DNA from: Phlyctochytrium arcticum
Lineage: Eukaryota; Chytridiomycota; Chytridiomycetes; Chytridiales; Chytridiaceae
Reading direction: 5' to 3'
Length of the DNA stretch: 64,000 nt
Assembly: GCA_025602905.1 (NCBI GenBank)
Contig: JAHLKI010000005.1
Span: 1,364,001 to 1,428,000, forward strand
Positions within the stretch are counted from its first letter, which is position 1. Each line of letters starts with the position of its first letter. The translations under genes were made by a program, and so were the position numbers. Below are positions 10,638-20,894 of the stretch, one piece after another. The notes beneath the pieces are model-generated. The model saw only the letters and a list, made by a program, of their open reading frames with translations. It was not told the origin of the DNA and ran no database searches.

Positions 10638-10920
10638 ATCCTCCTTCCTCCTGTTCGAATCAGACCTGGTTGCTTGATGGTAAATGGGATCGACAATGCC
10701 AAAGATCCTTTTTTTGTCACACTTTTTGCCCGAAATCTTTTCCTCCGGAAGAATCTCAAAAACCTCTCTACTTCTCTGAGCACTCTGCTGAACCAAAAAC
10801 GGTAAAACTCGTAAGTCAATACATATGCCTTGCGTCGAAATTCCTTTTCCGTTCGACCAAAAAAAAGGAAAGGAAAACGGTTCAACGAAAAGCAAAGCTC
10901 TGACACAACATTGAAACGCG

Positions 10921-10929
10921 TGGGGTCCT
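10921..10929. repeat. Left target-site duplication of the Mutator-like element
   Basis: TGGGGTCCT directly outside the left inverted end; the identical 9-mer occurs at 15439-15447 in direct orientation. Nine bp is the typical duplication length for Mutator-like transposons. Confidence 0.85.
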
Positions 10930-10978
10930 GAGGGTGTAGATAACCGGTACAGGTACAGGTTGGTACAGGTACAGGTAT
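10930..10978 (+). repeat. Left terminal inverted repeat
   Basis: The inner 39 bp (10940-10978), built on tandem GGTACAGGTACAGG units, are the exact reverse complement of 15390-15428. The outer 10 bp match at about half of positions; the right end has become a TA run there. GGTACA units may be transposase binding sites. Confidence 0.88.
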
Positions 10979-12047
10979 AGTCGCGCGGCGGTACTGACAT
11001 GGCTGTGCCACTTGCAGTTGTCCCGGACTGTACCTGCACCTCTGTATAGTCCAGTACTGCTGAAAATACCCATCGACTGCAGATGGGCACCCTCTCTGTA
11101 CGAGTGGACCCCGATGCTTTAGGACATTGGAAAGATTTTCCCTCCTTTGCTAGTTCTGTATTATTTTATACTGTCCCGCACACACCTACATGTACAGTCA
11201 TACTCGGCTCAGAGGGGATCCTCCTCTTTACACGGTATAAAGTAAATTTGCTGTTTCATTTCACAGTCTCCAGTTATATTTTCTATTGATTGTCGTTCTC
11301 ACGCAAAGTAGCTGACAGGAAAACGCTGAGTGGGTACAGTAAGGGGTCGCCTACATAAGGAGTCAGGTAACAACACGATATCTTTTTTAGGTTAACTTTT
11401 GCAGGAACCATTGACTTGGTAGTGCATCTGCATAAGTCTTGCACCTTGGCCAGGATGAGCGTGGTTCAAGTCCCAGTTAAGCGTTTTTTTTATGTGATCT
11501 TTTACCTTTAGGTCATTTTTACCAATATATCATGCGGCATACTCCATTGTAAAATAAACGTTTGATGTCCGAGACCAAGATAATTTTATTTTTACTGTAC
11601 AGTTTCCATTATTGTTCAATTGGTATGGTATTACTGGTATATTCATCATAATCTCGATGCGGTAGAAAAGTTTGTTCAATATGCATATTAATCATCACAT
11701 ATTTTCCGAGAATCACAGAATTGCCCAACAGTTGTGTTCTTGTATCTGCTTAAGGTAGCAGTAGAAAGGATGTCGTGTTAGACTATGCACGGGGTACATG
11801 CTCGGAGAGCGAATACTCTCTCCTAGTCAACTGCCAGATGGAAATTTCATCATATTCTTGGAGAAAACGGATAGTAGGAAAAGCGGTCAAATATTAGAAA
11901 ACAAAATATCAGGAAGTACAACAGATGACGAAAAAGTATATAATAAATGATGAACAAAGACGGGAAGTACGAGAAATAACGAAACAAATTGCAGAAGATA
12001 TGAAAGGGGTACCCAAACGAAAAGAACTGTGGAAAAAAAAGAAGGAT
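10979..12047. other. Left subterminal non-coding part of the transposon
   Basis: No gene supported. It holds the inner inverted motif GGCTGTGCCAC (11001-11011), a GACTGTACCTG motif near 11026, and a decayed tRNA-like stretch near 11400-11475. It would include the 3' UTR of the transposase. Confidence 0.55.
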
Positions 12048-15000
12048 TCAGTTCTCAAGATTTGCACGCCGCTCTACCAAGGCCTTCATCTTTTCCTCCT
12101 GGACCACGCGACGCTCCATGAGAGCGATCTTGGCGTCGACTGCCGCCAGCTCAAGTTCCTCAAGTTCGTTCTCATGGACCGTTGCTTGCAGTTTGGCCCA
12201 GCGGTCTCCCAGGGCGGGATCAGTCGCCAAAGGGAGAGAAAGAGTGGGGCTAGGGATAAGCGGAGTGTGAGCGGGGGCATTGGGAGTGAGAGTGGGGTCG
12301 GAGGGTGAAACGTTGGTGGTAGTTGGAGTAAGAGAAGCGACAGGACGTGCAGCTCTTCTGGTCGTCGGCTTGCGCTGTGCCGTTCTTTTCATAGTCCGTT
12401 TGATCTGTTGTGTGGTTTCCTGAAGGTCAGACGTAGGGCGGCCATATGACACGCCAGTGTTCATCTGTGCTTCCGAAGACTTCCACCGGCGGACGTCATA
12501 CGACTCCCGCCCTCGGATGCAATTAAGAATGGTGGTATTTTTCAGCTCACGGTTTTGGTCAGCATGAAGCGACTCGATCGTGTTGGTGTGATCAACCGCT
12601 GCGTTCCAAGCATCGAGGGGAATGTTGGAAAACGCTTGGTTGAGCGAGCCGATGATATAGGGACGTTTGTAATATTCCACCCACCCCTGCATGTCCACGC
12701 CAATCTCTTCGCCCTCAGCTAGAATGTGGTCAAACAGATTCTGGGCAGTAGCTGGGGTGGTCTGTAGCAACTTTCGCATGAGGTCGCGGAGGGGCTTCCT
12801 GCTGTTGCCAGGAGCGTGCTTGACCACATTGCTACAAAAACTTTAACATGATTATGGAAGGAAATAGGGATCATGCCTACCGGTGGAAATGTACTTGGCA
12901 AGACTTGAACATATGGGTTAAGTGGGTTTCCCAGCCCATCTTCGTGGTGGTTCGGGTGGTTCTTTCTAGAAAAAGCCCAAGACCTTTCAGTTGGGCCTGA
13001 TCTAGATCACCAATCAGCACTTTTATTGCAGGCTTATCTTCGCTGGATCCGTGAATGTGTGCGAATTGTAAGGGTGTTCCTGTATCTTCCTCGACCAGCT
13101 CATTCACCAGCGTAAACATCTTGTAGTAGGCCTGATGGTCTAGACCGTCAGTGTATGTTCGTACACAGGCCAGGGCTTAAAATCGACATTAGAGTCATCT
13201 CCCAAAAGAAATCCCTGAAACTTACTCATTTTGGTAACTGGATGCGCAATCGCGATTTCCCACTCATTGAAAGTACCCTTTATGCCTTACATAAGGGTAA
13301 GAGAATGAAGAATGCGGTGCTTGTTAGTATCTTTGTACCTTTGAATGACATGTCCATCTGAAGTACGGATGCTAAATGTGAACCAGCGGTTTGCCTCTTT
13401 TGGCCGCAAACGATGATGGGGTTATTGTTCTCAGAATAATCTGTAAATCAGTGAGCACGTGCAGCGCAAGACTTTTCGGCAGACTAAGAAATACTCACCA
13501 TGCTTTCGGATGTATGCAGCATTCATAGTGTTGCCTTTCTCGTCCTTCTTCTCCTTCCTCTCTCTCTTTTTCTGCTGGTAAAGTTCATTTAGTACGCCCA
13601 GCATGTCCTCTCCGTACGGGCTCCTGTTACGGCGCTCCACGCTAAGTATGCGCGTCATAGTGTCAAGGCGATTAAGAGATGGATGAAACTCGGCGGCTGA
13701 AGTATCGGCCGTGACACTAAATAGACGTGAGCTCATCAAACCTCGTAATTAGCATTCAGAAACTTTTGCTTACTCGAACCAGGCCTGCAGGTGTTTGGAG
13801 GTGAGCAATTTTCTCGGCTGCAGTTCTTGGCCGGGGAGGGTCTTGAGGGATTCCGCAATTTGAGCCCTTATATTTGTCGGGACTTTTGTTGGGGGAGGAG
13901 GTGGATGATTATGCACTCCAACGGACAAAACCATGACATAGGGGCAGTCAGGATTGAGCGGTGTGATATTGTAAATTTTGACCGGACATGGTTGCCGCTT
14001 CAAAACGCTTCGTTTATATTTGCCGTCGGCTCCTTTGTGGATCAACACTAGAGTGGAAAATTCAGCGATGCGAAACGTTGACAGCAAAATCGAGACTAAC
14101 AGCAATGCTCACGGTGCGTTCCTGTGCTATGCACAATCCCGCAACCGTCCGCGACCTCGTCCACGACGGCAGTCTCGTCTCCGCGAATCAAATTTTCAAG
14201 ATGATCGATATTCAGCTTTGAAGGGACCGCAATATACATATGTCCCTCATTCGGGAGCCAGTTACTGCACCCAAGAAAGTGAGGCGACATTCCAAACTGC
14301 GTCTGTTGCAATCCACAATCAAAATTGATTTAGGAAGGAATCTTGTTGGAGGTCTTACTTCTGCATTTTGCCGCAGCACTGGGGTTCCTTTACACTCTTC
14401 GCCATCTTCAGCAACGTATGGACACGGGATAGCCGAAGCTGAAAAAAAGAGACTGAGGGAAAGTTAAGCGCATGGCCTTCAGATCATTGAAATAGCCACT
14501 TACACGTTCGTTTCATACAAAGGTCCGTGGTCTCCAGACCCCTCGAAATGAGGAAACGCGTTGGGATCGTTGGGGTCCACATGATCGTGGCTGGCCGTTC
14601 TCACAGCTTCGCTCGCATGCTCGCAAAGCTTAACTCCTTGGCAGGTCTTGCTTTCTCGTCTCACCTAGGACCACATCAATGGGATTCAATCTGTTTTGAG
14701 TAAGCTACACCCACCTTCTCGTCAAGGTAGTGGCAAATGACGACATTGCTGCCACCCGGATCCCCGCGAGAATACTGGATATCCTTAAAAGCCGCACTGG
14801 GATATTTCCACCCAGCCGTATGGTATAGCACCGCGGTGCCACCCTTCGACGTTGGCGGATATTCTAACGGCTCATTCGCCAGTATCAGCTTCTCCGCATG
14901 CAAACGCTGGAATATCTTATAATTGATCTGTTCAGGCTGATCTTCATCGGCAAGATTCTGAAAGAAAAAGTACACATCTGAGCATCTTTTGATTTCAAAA

Positions 15001-15190
15001 AGGACACACCGGACCGGCTATTTCGTACCTCATTGGTCGTTAAATTAACCGTTGCTGCAGCCACATCGGGCGGTGGGGATTCTCGCACCTGGTCGGTCAA
15101 CTGAAAAGTGAGATCACTCGGGGAAAAAAAAATTCGAGTTACCTTATCTAAGGACTCAATGACCGTCGGGTTGCTGCTGTTGCTAGACAT
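12048..15190 (-). CDS. Mutator-like transposase, 12 exons
   Basis: Exons (high to low): 15190-15143, 15100-15029, 14957-14715, 14664-14504, 14452-14359, 14302-14101, 14047-13774, 13731-13499, 13440-13339, 13285-13226, 13175-12881, 12831-12048. They give 855 aa with no stop. The N-terminal half is Cys/His-rich, of the WRKY-GCM1-like DNA-binding type (CQGVKLCEH, CPYV...C, FLGCSNW, then VGVHNHPPPPPTK). The catalytic core shows Asp in QMDMSFK, Asp in VLIGDLDQAQ, the MULE-type CxxH in SCQVHFHRN, and Glu in NTIESLHAD. The tail is basic, Pro-rich, then a coiled coil (about the last 60 residues). It would cut and reinsert the element by its GGTACA-rich ends. The ATG at 15190 is the first in frame after the right terminal repeat. 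The least certain borders are the acceptors at 14453 and 13732. Confidence 0.82.
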
Positions 15191-15341
15191 GTTGCGTTCT
15201 TTGCGTACTCGAAGTTTGTTATAGCCGATCTGCGGTTTGGATTTGGCAAGATCTGGGGAATACCACAATAATCAGCAGCCGGTATACGAACTGGGAAGGG
15301 GGTGGCACAGCCAGGTAGAGTGGCGCGGTGTGGCAATAGGT

Positions 15342-15376
15342 ACAGGTACAGTCGTTTCCTCCGTGACTGTACCTGT
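15342..15376. repeat. Perfect 12-bp palindrome inside the transposon's right end
   Basis: ACAGGTACAGTC (15342-15353) and its reverse complement GACTGTACCTGT (15365-15376) flank an 11-nt spacer. The left end has only single related motifs, so the two ends are asymmetric. It also lies upstream of the transposase start (15190) and may serve as a transposase operator. Confidence 0.7.
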
Positions 15377-15389
15377 GAGGCTTATAACG

Positions 15390-15438
15390 ATACCTGTACC
15401 TGTACCAACCTGTACCTGTACCGGTTATATATATATTC
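15390..15438 (-). repeat. Right terminal inverted repeat
   Basis: Reverse complement of 10930-10978; 39 bp exact, and the outermost GA preserved. Confidence 0.88.
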
Positions 15439-15447
15439 TGGGGTCCT
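15439..15447. repeat. Right target-site duplication of the Mutator-like element
   Basis: TGGGGTCCT, identical and in the same orientation as 10921-10929. Confidence 0.85.
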
Positions 15448-15798
15448 TTTGTTTATGCATCCAGCTTGCCGCTGCTGCTGGTGGCCACGATTTTTGAACA
15501 CTTTGTCGAAGATTTTGTCAAATCTCCGACTCCCAATCGGCGCGATCAAAACGCTTTCGAACTTCAAATTGACAGTGCCAATGCAGAGCTTTCTGGTTAT
15601 CCCGCTTGAAGATTCTCAATGGATAAGCGTACCAGAGTTCCCAGATGGAGCATATCAGAGACAGCCATCCGAAGAGTATGAGATCTGCAAGTCAATAGTC
15701 GTGCAGAAAACAGCGTTTCTCCAGATTCCTGAGGAATACAAAGGCAGCGTACAAAACTCAAGATATATATATAACGCCACCGTCAAGCGTCTAGCATT

Positions 15799-16641
15799 AT
15801 GCTAGACCGGAATACCTTGGAGATTGCCATGGTGGTTCCCCGGGCTACGTGGTTTGGACTAAGCGCAAAAGTTTGGTTAGCTGCTCGACTTCGGATGAGA
15901 AATAAGTCGGATGTCTATGAAAGCAACTCAGTTGAATTCGCAATGGGAGACGCTGAAATCGAGGAAAAAGTTACCTCTATTGTAGATGCTGTTGAGGAAA
16001 TGGAAGAGATTGAAGGTCTGGATGTCAGAACCGTGATTCAACCTGTATTGGATCTACATTTGCTCCAAGCTGAGAAAAGCAAAAGGGGCATTCAAACCTT
16101 TAGTCCGAGCCGTCCATATAAAGACATAGAGGTCTCCCTCTCAACAATTGGACAAACGAGTGAATTACCTGTTGCCACATACAAAATGCCGACTAATGCT
16201 GCTTTTTGGTACTATGATGTTGTAGTGTGTGTTATTATATTGCCGTCCTTGACAGAGGTAAATATGAGATCTTAGATGTCGATATTGAGATTCCTTTTAA
16301 CTGAATTTTGATGTCAAGCAACCCGATACGCCGTTCAACGGCGTCTCGGAACGGTGTCTTACTCAACTTCCGATTTATCAATATCAACCGGATGGTAAGA
16401 TTTCTGGCTAACGAACATATCTATACACTCCGAATTGTGAATTAATTTCATCGGCTTTGCAGAGAGTTGCGAGACGTGTCTTATATGTCTGCAGCAACAT
16501 GACGATGAAGTGATCACAAACTTCAAAGAGCTTCCATGCACACACAAGTTTCATTCCGCTTGTCTGTACTATTGGTTTCAACTGGCATCAACATGTCCCC
16601 ATTGTCGGGATGACGTGAACGGAAACGCAAATGGACAATGA
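15799..16641 (+). CDS. RING-H2 finger protein, probable E3 ubiquitin ligase
   Basis: Exons 15799-16257, 16319-16394 and 16463-16641 give 237 aa; both introns (61 and 68 bp) have GT-AG ends and keep the frame. The C-terminal 55 residues hold a RING-H2 finger: CLICL, then ELPCTHKFHSAC, then STCPHC, with the expected Cys/His order (C-x2-C ... C-x-H-x2-H-x2-C-x10-C-x2-C). Such fingers bind two zinc ions and recruit E2 enzymes. The N-terminal 150 residues are acidic in the middle (EEMEEIEGL) and show no domain I know; no membrane segment is obvious. Another open frame just upstream (from 15582) might contribute an earlier exon, so the start is uncertain. The gene lies 350 bp beyond the transposon. 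Confidence 0.7.
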
Positions 16642-16962
16642 CAAAAATGGACAAACGCTCCCTTGCGCCTGCGGGGATAGCTCTGGTTTATTTACTCTTT
16701 GTCAGAGAAGGGAAATGGTATTGCAGAAGGCTGTAGCAGCAGAAAGTAGCAGTTGTTGGCATTGTTAGGAACAATAAGTAGAGGAAACAAAAAAATTGTC
16801 ATCCTGGGGTCACTGGGGGGCAGGATAGGAAAATATATCCCAGGATGGGTCCCACAAGAGAGGACAGGAAATGTCGAGAAGGGATGGGGGATAAATGTTA
16901 CAACCAAGTAAGATATGGAAGGCAAGTAAGAACATGACAAGACGGGCACGGCAGGATAGTAG

Positions 16963-17190
16963 CCTCTTAGATTCAAAACGGTAGTTAATCAATTAAGGGA
17001 GAGTAAAGGGGGGTCCAGTAGTAAGACGAAGATGGAAAGAAAGAGATAAAATGGCAGGCATCTTAGATTCAAACGGTCGCTAGTGCAATGGATAGTAAAG
17101 GGAGTCCAATAGTTCTAGTAGGACAGAGAGATGGAAAGAAAAAAAAAGATGGCGGGCAGCCCTCTTAGATTCATACGGTAGTTATATGCA
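16963..17190. repeat. Tandem repeat of about 92 bp, with a dispersed inverted relative at 30.9 kb
   Basis: Units open with CTCTTAGATTC or ATCTTAGATTC plus an ACGGTAG/ACGGTCG box (16967, about 17060, about 17161). They continue through AGTAAAGGG, GTCCA and AGATGGAAAGAAA. A reverse-complement relative lies at about 30880-30965 (CTACCGTTCGAATCTAAGAGG). The presence of a shared box at two distant sites suggests a short interspersed repeat. Confidence 0.65.
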
Positions 17191-17522
17191 ACGCCAGCGT
17201 CCAAATGGAAAAGCTCAAAAAGTTTAGGCAGAGATGGTTGTTGCACATTTTGGCGAGGGTGGTGGATGCATACCACGCTCCCCTCTCGGACGAGTCCGTG
17301 TTTGGCTAAATGTATATATCTTCTCGGTTGCACATACTGCGCTTTCTGTTTTTCGTTGTGTTCTGCTGACTCTTTCTATGTGTCTTTTTCTCAAACATCT
17401 CACCCCGAGCTACATACATAGACCTCGTGGGGGAAAAAAACAGAACCTTTCGTGCGCACGACACAACAAAAGCGTCTAGGAATACTTATCCGGACCAAAC
17501 CGAGTCGTGTGGATATATCATA

Positions 17523-17559
17523 CATCATCATCATCATCATCAGAAAGGGGGGGGGGGGG
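17523..17559. repeat. CAT microsatellite followed by a 13-G run
   Basis: About six CAT units at 17523-17541, then a homopolymer G tract ending near 17559. Confidence 0.85.
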
Positions 17560-18455
17560 TTCAGTCAGAAACGTTTTCCAGGTAGGTATTATTATTTTTG
17601 CAAGGTTTGGATTGCGCCTTTGGGGATGCAAAGTAGACGGCATATTCATACGCAAATGGAACATATAGCGCAACTTTTGGATTGATCAACTTATCCGTCA
17701 AGGGTTATCCCTCCCACCATGGCTTTTATCCAAAAAGGCAGTAAGGGTATAAATGGATTTCTGCCAGTAGTTGAATATCAAGTCTTTGCAAATGATTTCT
17801 CACAAGAAACGAGTTGTGTGACAAAAAAAAAATTTGGTGTAGTGGGCATGTACATTTTCTCAGGGGTCGGTTGCAAATCACTCCTACATATCTTGACTCG
17901 TAAGCATTGGTCGTCTTAACTTGAAAGTATATATCCCTAGTTTTTCATATCTAGAAGTGGGCAGGGTATATATTCAAGGATCCCACAAAACGAACCGAAA
18001 TACCGTTTTTGTTTTGGGGGAATGTATACACCCGAGAAAAATGCCCGTTTCGATCCCTCTCTGATGCTCTCACACAAACATAGCCTACACCAATAGATGT
18101 AGTTGACAACCCCTAATATTTTGCAATCGATGGTCTATAAAGCATGCTACAGAGAGTGTTTTTGTAAAGAGTTGGACATATTTTACGGTACACGCAAGTT
18201 GGGGTTTTTTTTCCCACGGTGTGTATTATGCTTGGAGAGAAGAGAGATACATCCCTATTCGTTTTTCGTTTTCATGGGGCTATACACTTAAAGGGTTGAA
18301 TAGTGATTTGTTGGAGCACTACATATATTCTTTCAGAGACCACCAGAGGGCAAACTGATTTATCGAATAGGTGTTGCATTAAACACACATGAACTCTTGG
18401 ATAACACTTTTACTTTAGTTGTGTAGAAGAAAGGACGTCAATGGGACGAGAATAT

Positions 18456-18485
18456 AGAGAGAGAGAGAGAAAGAGAGAGAGAGAG
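18456..18485. repeat. GA microsatellite
   Basis: About 14 GA units interrupted once by AA, in otherwise unannotated DNA. Confidence 0.9.
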
Positions 18486-19128
18486 TTGGCCAAACCACTT
18501 GATTTTTACGCAAGGAAACTAAACATCTTTGCCAGGCGGGTGAGAAACATATAACCCTTCCGCGGGGTTATATACTTCCAATTTGGTGTTGTTCTGTTAC
18601 CAAAAGACCATGATGAGAGAGTAACACAGCATGTATATATATCACCATGGAGAGTGGGGAACTCCTACTTTCCTCGGGAATGCAAAACTAAGAGGAACCA
18701 CCCCCTGCCTCGAAACCAAATCGAATGAAATTTATATTTCAAAAAACAACCAATATAAACAGAAAAGAAAAAATCTATCCGCCTATAGCCAATCCACAAA
18801 CTTTTCACTTCACCACTCTTCACCCCTCTTCCCAATCAGCTTTTGACTTGCCCCGACAATACTCTTTTCCGAGAGTATACCCTCTACATACTTTTTCCCC
18901 AATTTGTGACGGTGTGTCGGGTTCTTCTTGCATTGTAATACTATTCACAGACCCAAAAAAAACACATAAACACTCACCCGTTTTCTTGCATACTTCCCCT
19001 ATTCTTTGCTCGGGTTGAACATCTACACATTTTATTTTTTTTGTCCAGGTGACAGCGCTGGCAAGCATTGTAATAATATTCACAAAAAAAAAGAAAACAA
19101 AACATAACAAAGTAGTAAAAATCTCTCT

Positions 19129-20894
19129 CTACCGCCTGGCCTCCACCACTTCCACCTCCATTCCCTGGGGTACAAACCCCCCTTCAGCCGTATGAAAAAA
19201 TGCTCCACTCAACCGTTTCCGTCCATTCCCCACAACCAACACACCGGGTTGTTCCTCTTGCACTACTTCCCGAATAATCCTCCGCGGCTCCCCGACCCGG
19301 TACTTGACGACCACATCCACACACTTTTTGCCGGATTTGCCGAGTTGACGAAGAGCGTGACAGGTTACCCGGTCGGCTTCTTCTCGAGCCCGGGACTCGA
19401 TCGTGGACAACATGTCTGATGCGGATTTGTAGCCTCCTGTGAACAATTGCAAAAAAATGAGTTAGTTCTCTTGTAACACTCTTGCACTCTTGCACTCTTT
19501 GTATGTAGATAACCCCTTCCCAATCAACTCCATCCTCATCCACCCTCATCAACTCCATTCGAGTCTGTAAGTAAACGCATGCTACCGCTCGGGGTCGTCA
19601 TAATCAAGTGTCTAGACCCCGAACCGCGCTCCCGCTCGCCAATTTCCCTTTGGGAAATTGTCTCGCTCGTCGGGATTCCTCCCCTCCCCGCTTCGCTCGG
19701 GGTCGTCATAAATGACTTTTGCTAGACCCCGAAATGCCTCGCTATCGCTCGGCGTCTTGCTCGCTATCGCTCGCACTCGATTTTGCTTTGCAAAATCTTG
19801 GCGCGCCCATCCATTTTTCCTTCGGAAAAATGTCTGGGCCACGCTCGGGCTCGTCGTTCCTCACCTTTAAAACCCTTTTGCTCCCTAACAACCCTGAGAA
19901 TAACAATGGCATCGCCACTCTTGACGACATTCTCACAAGCCCAGTCCAAAGTCAGGAGACCTTCCTGATCAGCCGCATCCACGGCAATCATGACTGTCCT
20001 GTCGGTAGGTTCGACATGGACGGCCTTCTTCTTCAAAACATCAGCCGAATCCAGCGACTCTGGGGTGCCCGGCCTAGAGTCAGCGGAAAGAGAGCGATCG
20101 GCATGAATGGTGAATGCAAAAGCGGATGGAGTAGAAGTTGAAGTAGACTGAATTTGAACACCGGGGAGTTGCGAGGGTGTGGGTCGATCCGTCGTAAAAT
20201 TAAAGCTTCCCGAGAGAGAAGGGGAAGCGGGGCCCCAGATACTGCCTCCAGCGAGGATTCCGCCTGCGCCGGGGGTAGTGGGTCCCGTCAGGATAGGTGG
20301 GGGTGTTTGAGTCCCACCGTTTAAAGATGTGACTGACGGAACAAAGAAACCGGGGATAAAAGGGGATGGTCTGACCAGAGAAGAAGGAGTTGTGGTGCCT
20401 GGCGTACCACCTGAAGCAGGGTGATGAGCCTGAAGGTACTGTTGAGCGGAAGTGTACTGATACGAATGGTTATGATGGACGGGAGCGGGTGGGCCTCGGA
20501 CTGAGGCACTGGGAGTAGCGGTTCGTGAAGAGTAGGCTTTACTGATGGAATCCCAGGAAGAATGCGAGCCTACGCCGACCGCCGTTGACGCCAAGGAGAC
20601 TAAATCGTCTTTGGAGTTTGTGCGTTGGAGGTCTGATGGTGGTGGTGGTGGTAAAGTGGAAGGGAGGGTGAATGTTTGGAGGGTATCCGAGGAGGAGGGG
20701 TCCTTTGCGTGATTGTCGGGTTTAGTGAAAGTGGTGGACGTCCGGTAGCGAGACGTGTCTTGGTAGGAACAGGCTCTGGAATTCAGCAAAGGGCGGCCCT
20801 GTCGTCGGTCATTGTTTTCTCCACTAGTAAAAGCCAGTGGGTTATTGTTCCCTGCTGTTGTTGCGGCCCCGGTGGAAGAGTGTCCTGTGGCCAT
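19129..20894 (-). CDS. Universal stress protein (UspA) domain protein with long disordered N-terminus
   Basis: Exons 20894-19865 and 19436-19129, 445 aa, separated by a 428-bp intron much longer than others here. The first about 300 residues are Ser/Thr/Pro/Gly-rich with no fold. The UspA domain begins at DRTVMIAVDAADQEG (strand 1), continues through LDWACENVVKSGDAIVILRV and, after the intron, SASDMLSTIESRAREEADR. It ends with PGVLVVGNGRKRLSGAFF, which matches the nucleotide-binding G-x-G-x-G(S/T) loop region only in part. UspA domains bind ATP or AMP and are linked to stress resistance; fungal versions with such N-termini are usually phosphoproteins of unknown role. The donor is TTTAAAG/GTGAGG. 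Reading through it hits stops in the hairpin array, so splicing must remove that array. Confidence 0.72.
19586..19839. repeat. Intronic array of perfect hairpins and a duplicated GGGGTC-bordered unit
   Basis: Three hairpins with 3-nt pyrimidine loops: CAATTTCCC/TTT (arms 19640-19648, 19652-19660), GATTTTGC/TTT (19779-19786, 19790-19797) and CATTTTTCC/TTC (19812-19820, 19824-19832). The last extends with GCCCA...TGGGC beyond a TC/TC bubble. Two direct copies of CGCTCGGGGTCGTCATAA ... CTAGACCCCGAA start near 19587 and 19694; each is itself palindromic (CGGGGTC...GACCCCG). CGCTCG motifs recur throughout. Composition and structure differ sharply from neighbours. I do not recognise the element. 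Confidence 0.75.

Larger units (their letters stand above)
10930..15438 (-). mobile_element. Complete Mutator-like (MULE) DNA transposon, 4,509 bp
   Basis: The unit is bounded by 49-bp terminal inverted repeats (10930-10978 and 15390-15438). They match at 39 consecutive positions at the inner side and align without gaps to the outermost GA. Identical 9-bp direct repeats (TGGGGTCCT) flank it. Inside, one gene on the minus strand encodes a transposase with D, D, CxxH and E motifs, all exons closing in frame. Subterminal DNA carries further GGTACAG motifs and an inverted pair GGCTGTGCCAC (11001-11011 and 15302-15312). The intact gene, near-perfect inner ends and perfect target duplication point to a fairly recent, possibly still active, insertion. 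It landed between the CH-domain gene and the RING gene, 284 bp from the former's start codon. Confidence 0.88.
16642..19128. other. Gene-poor intergenic region, 2.5 kb
   Basis: No supported coding region. It holds a roughly 92-bp tandem repeat (16963-17190), a CAT microsatellite with a following G-run (17523-17559), a GA microsatellite (18456-18485) and many A/T homopolymers. Short open frames overlap in several frames and look random. Confidence 0.55.

Noticed and set aside
10941..10942. TA as the transposon's target duplication
   Set aside because: TA flanks also exist, but the 9-bp TGGGGTCCT duplication fits both ends to the base and the MULE family.
10638..11090. N-terminal extension of the CH-domain protein
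   Set aside because: Would be partly encoded by the transposon's inverted repeat, inserted later.
11400..11475. tRNA-like stretch with a GGTTCAAGTCC B-box
   Set aside because: The D-arm is mispaired, the base before the anticodon is A rather than T, and acceptor arms do not pair; at most a decayed tRNA-derived piece.
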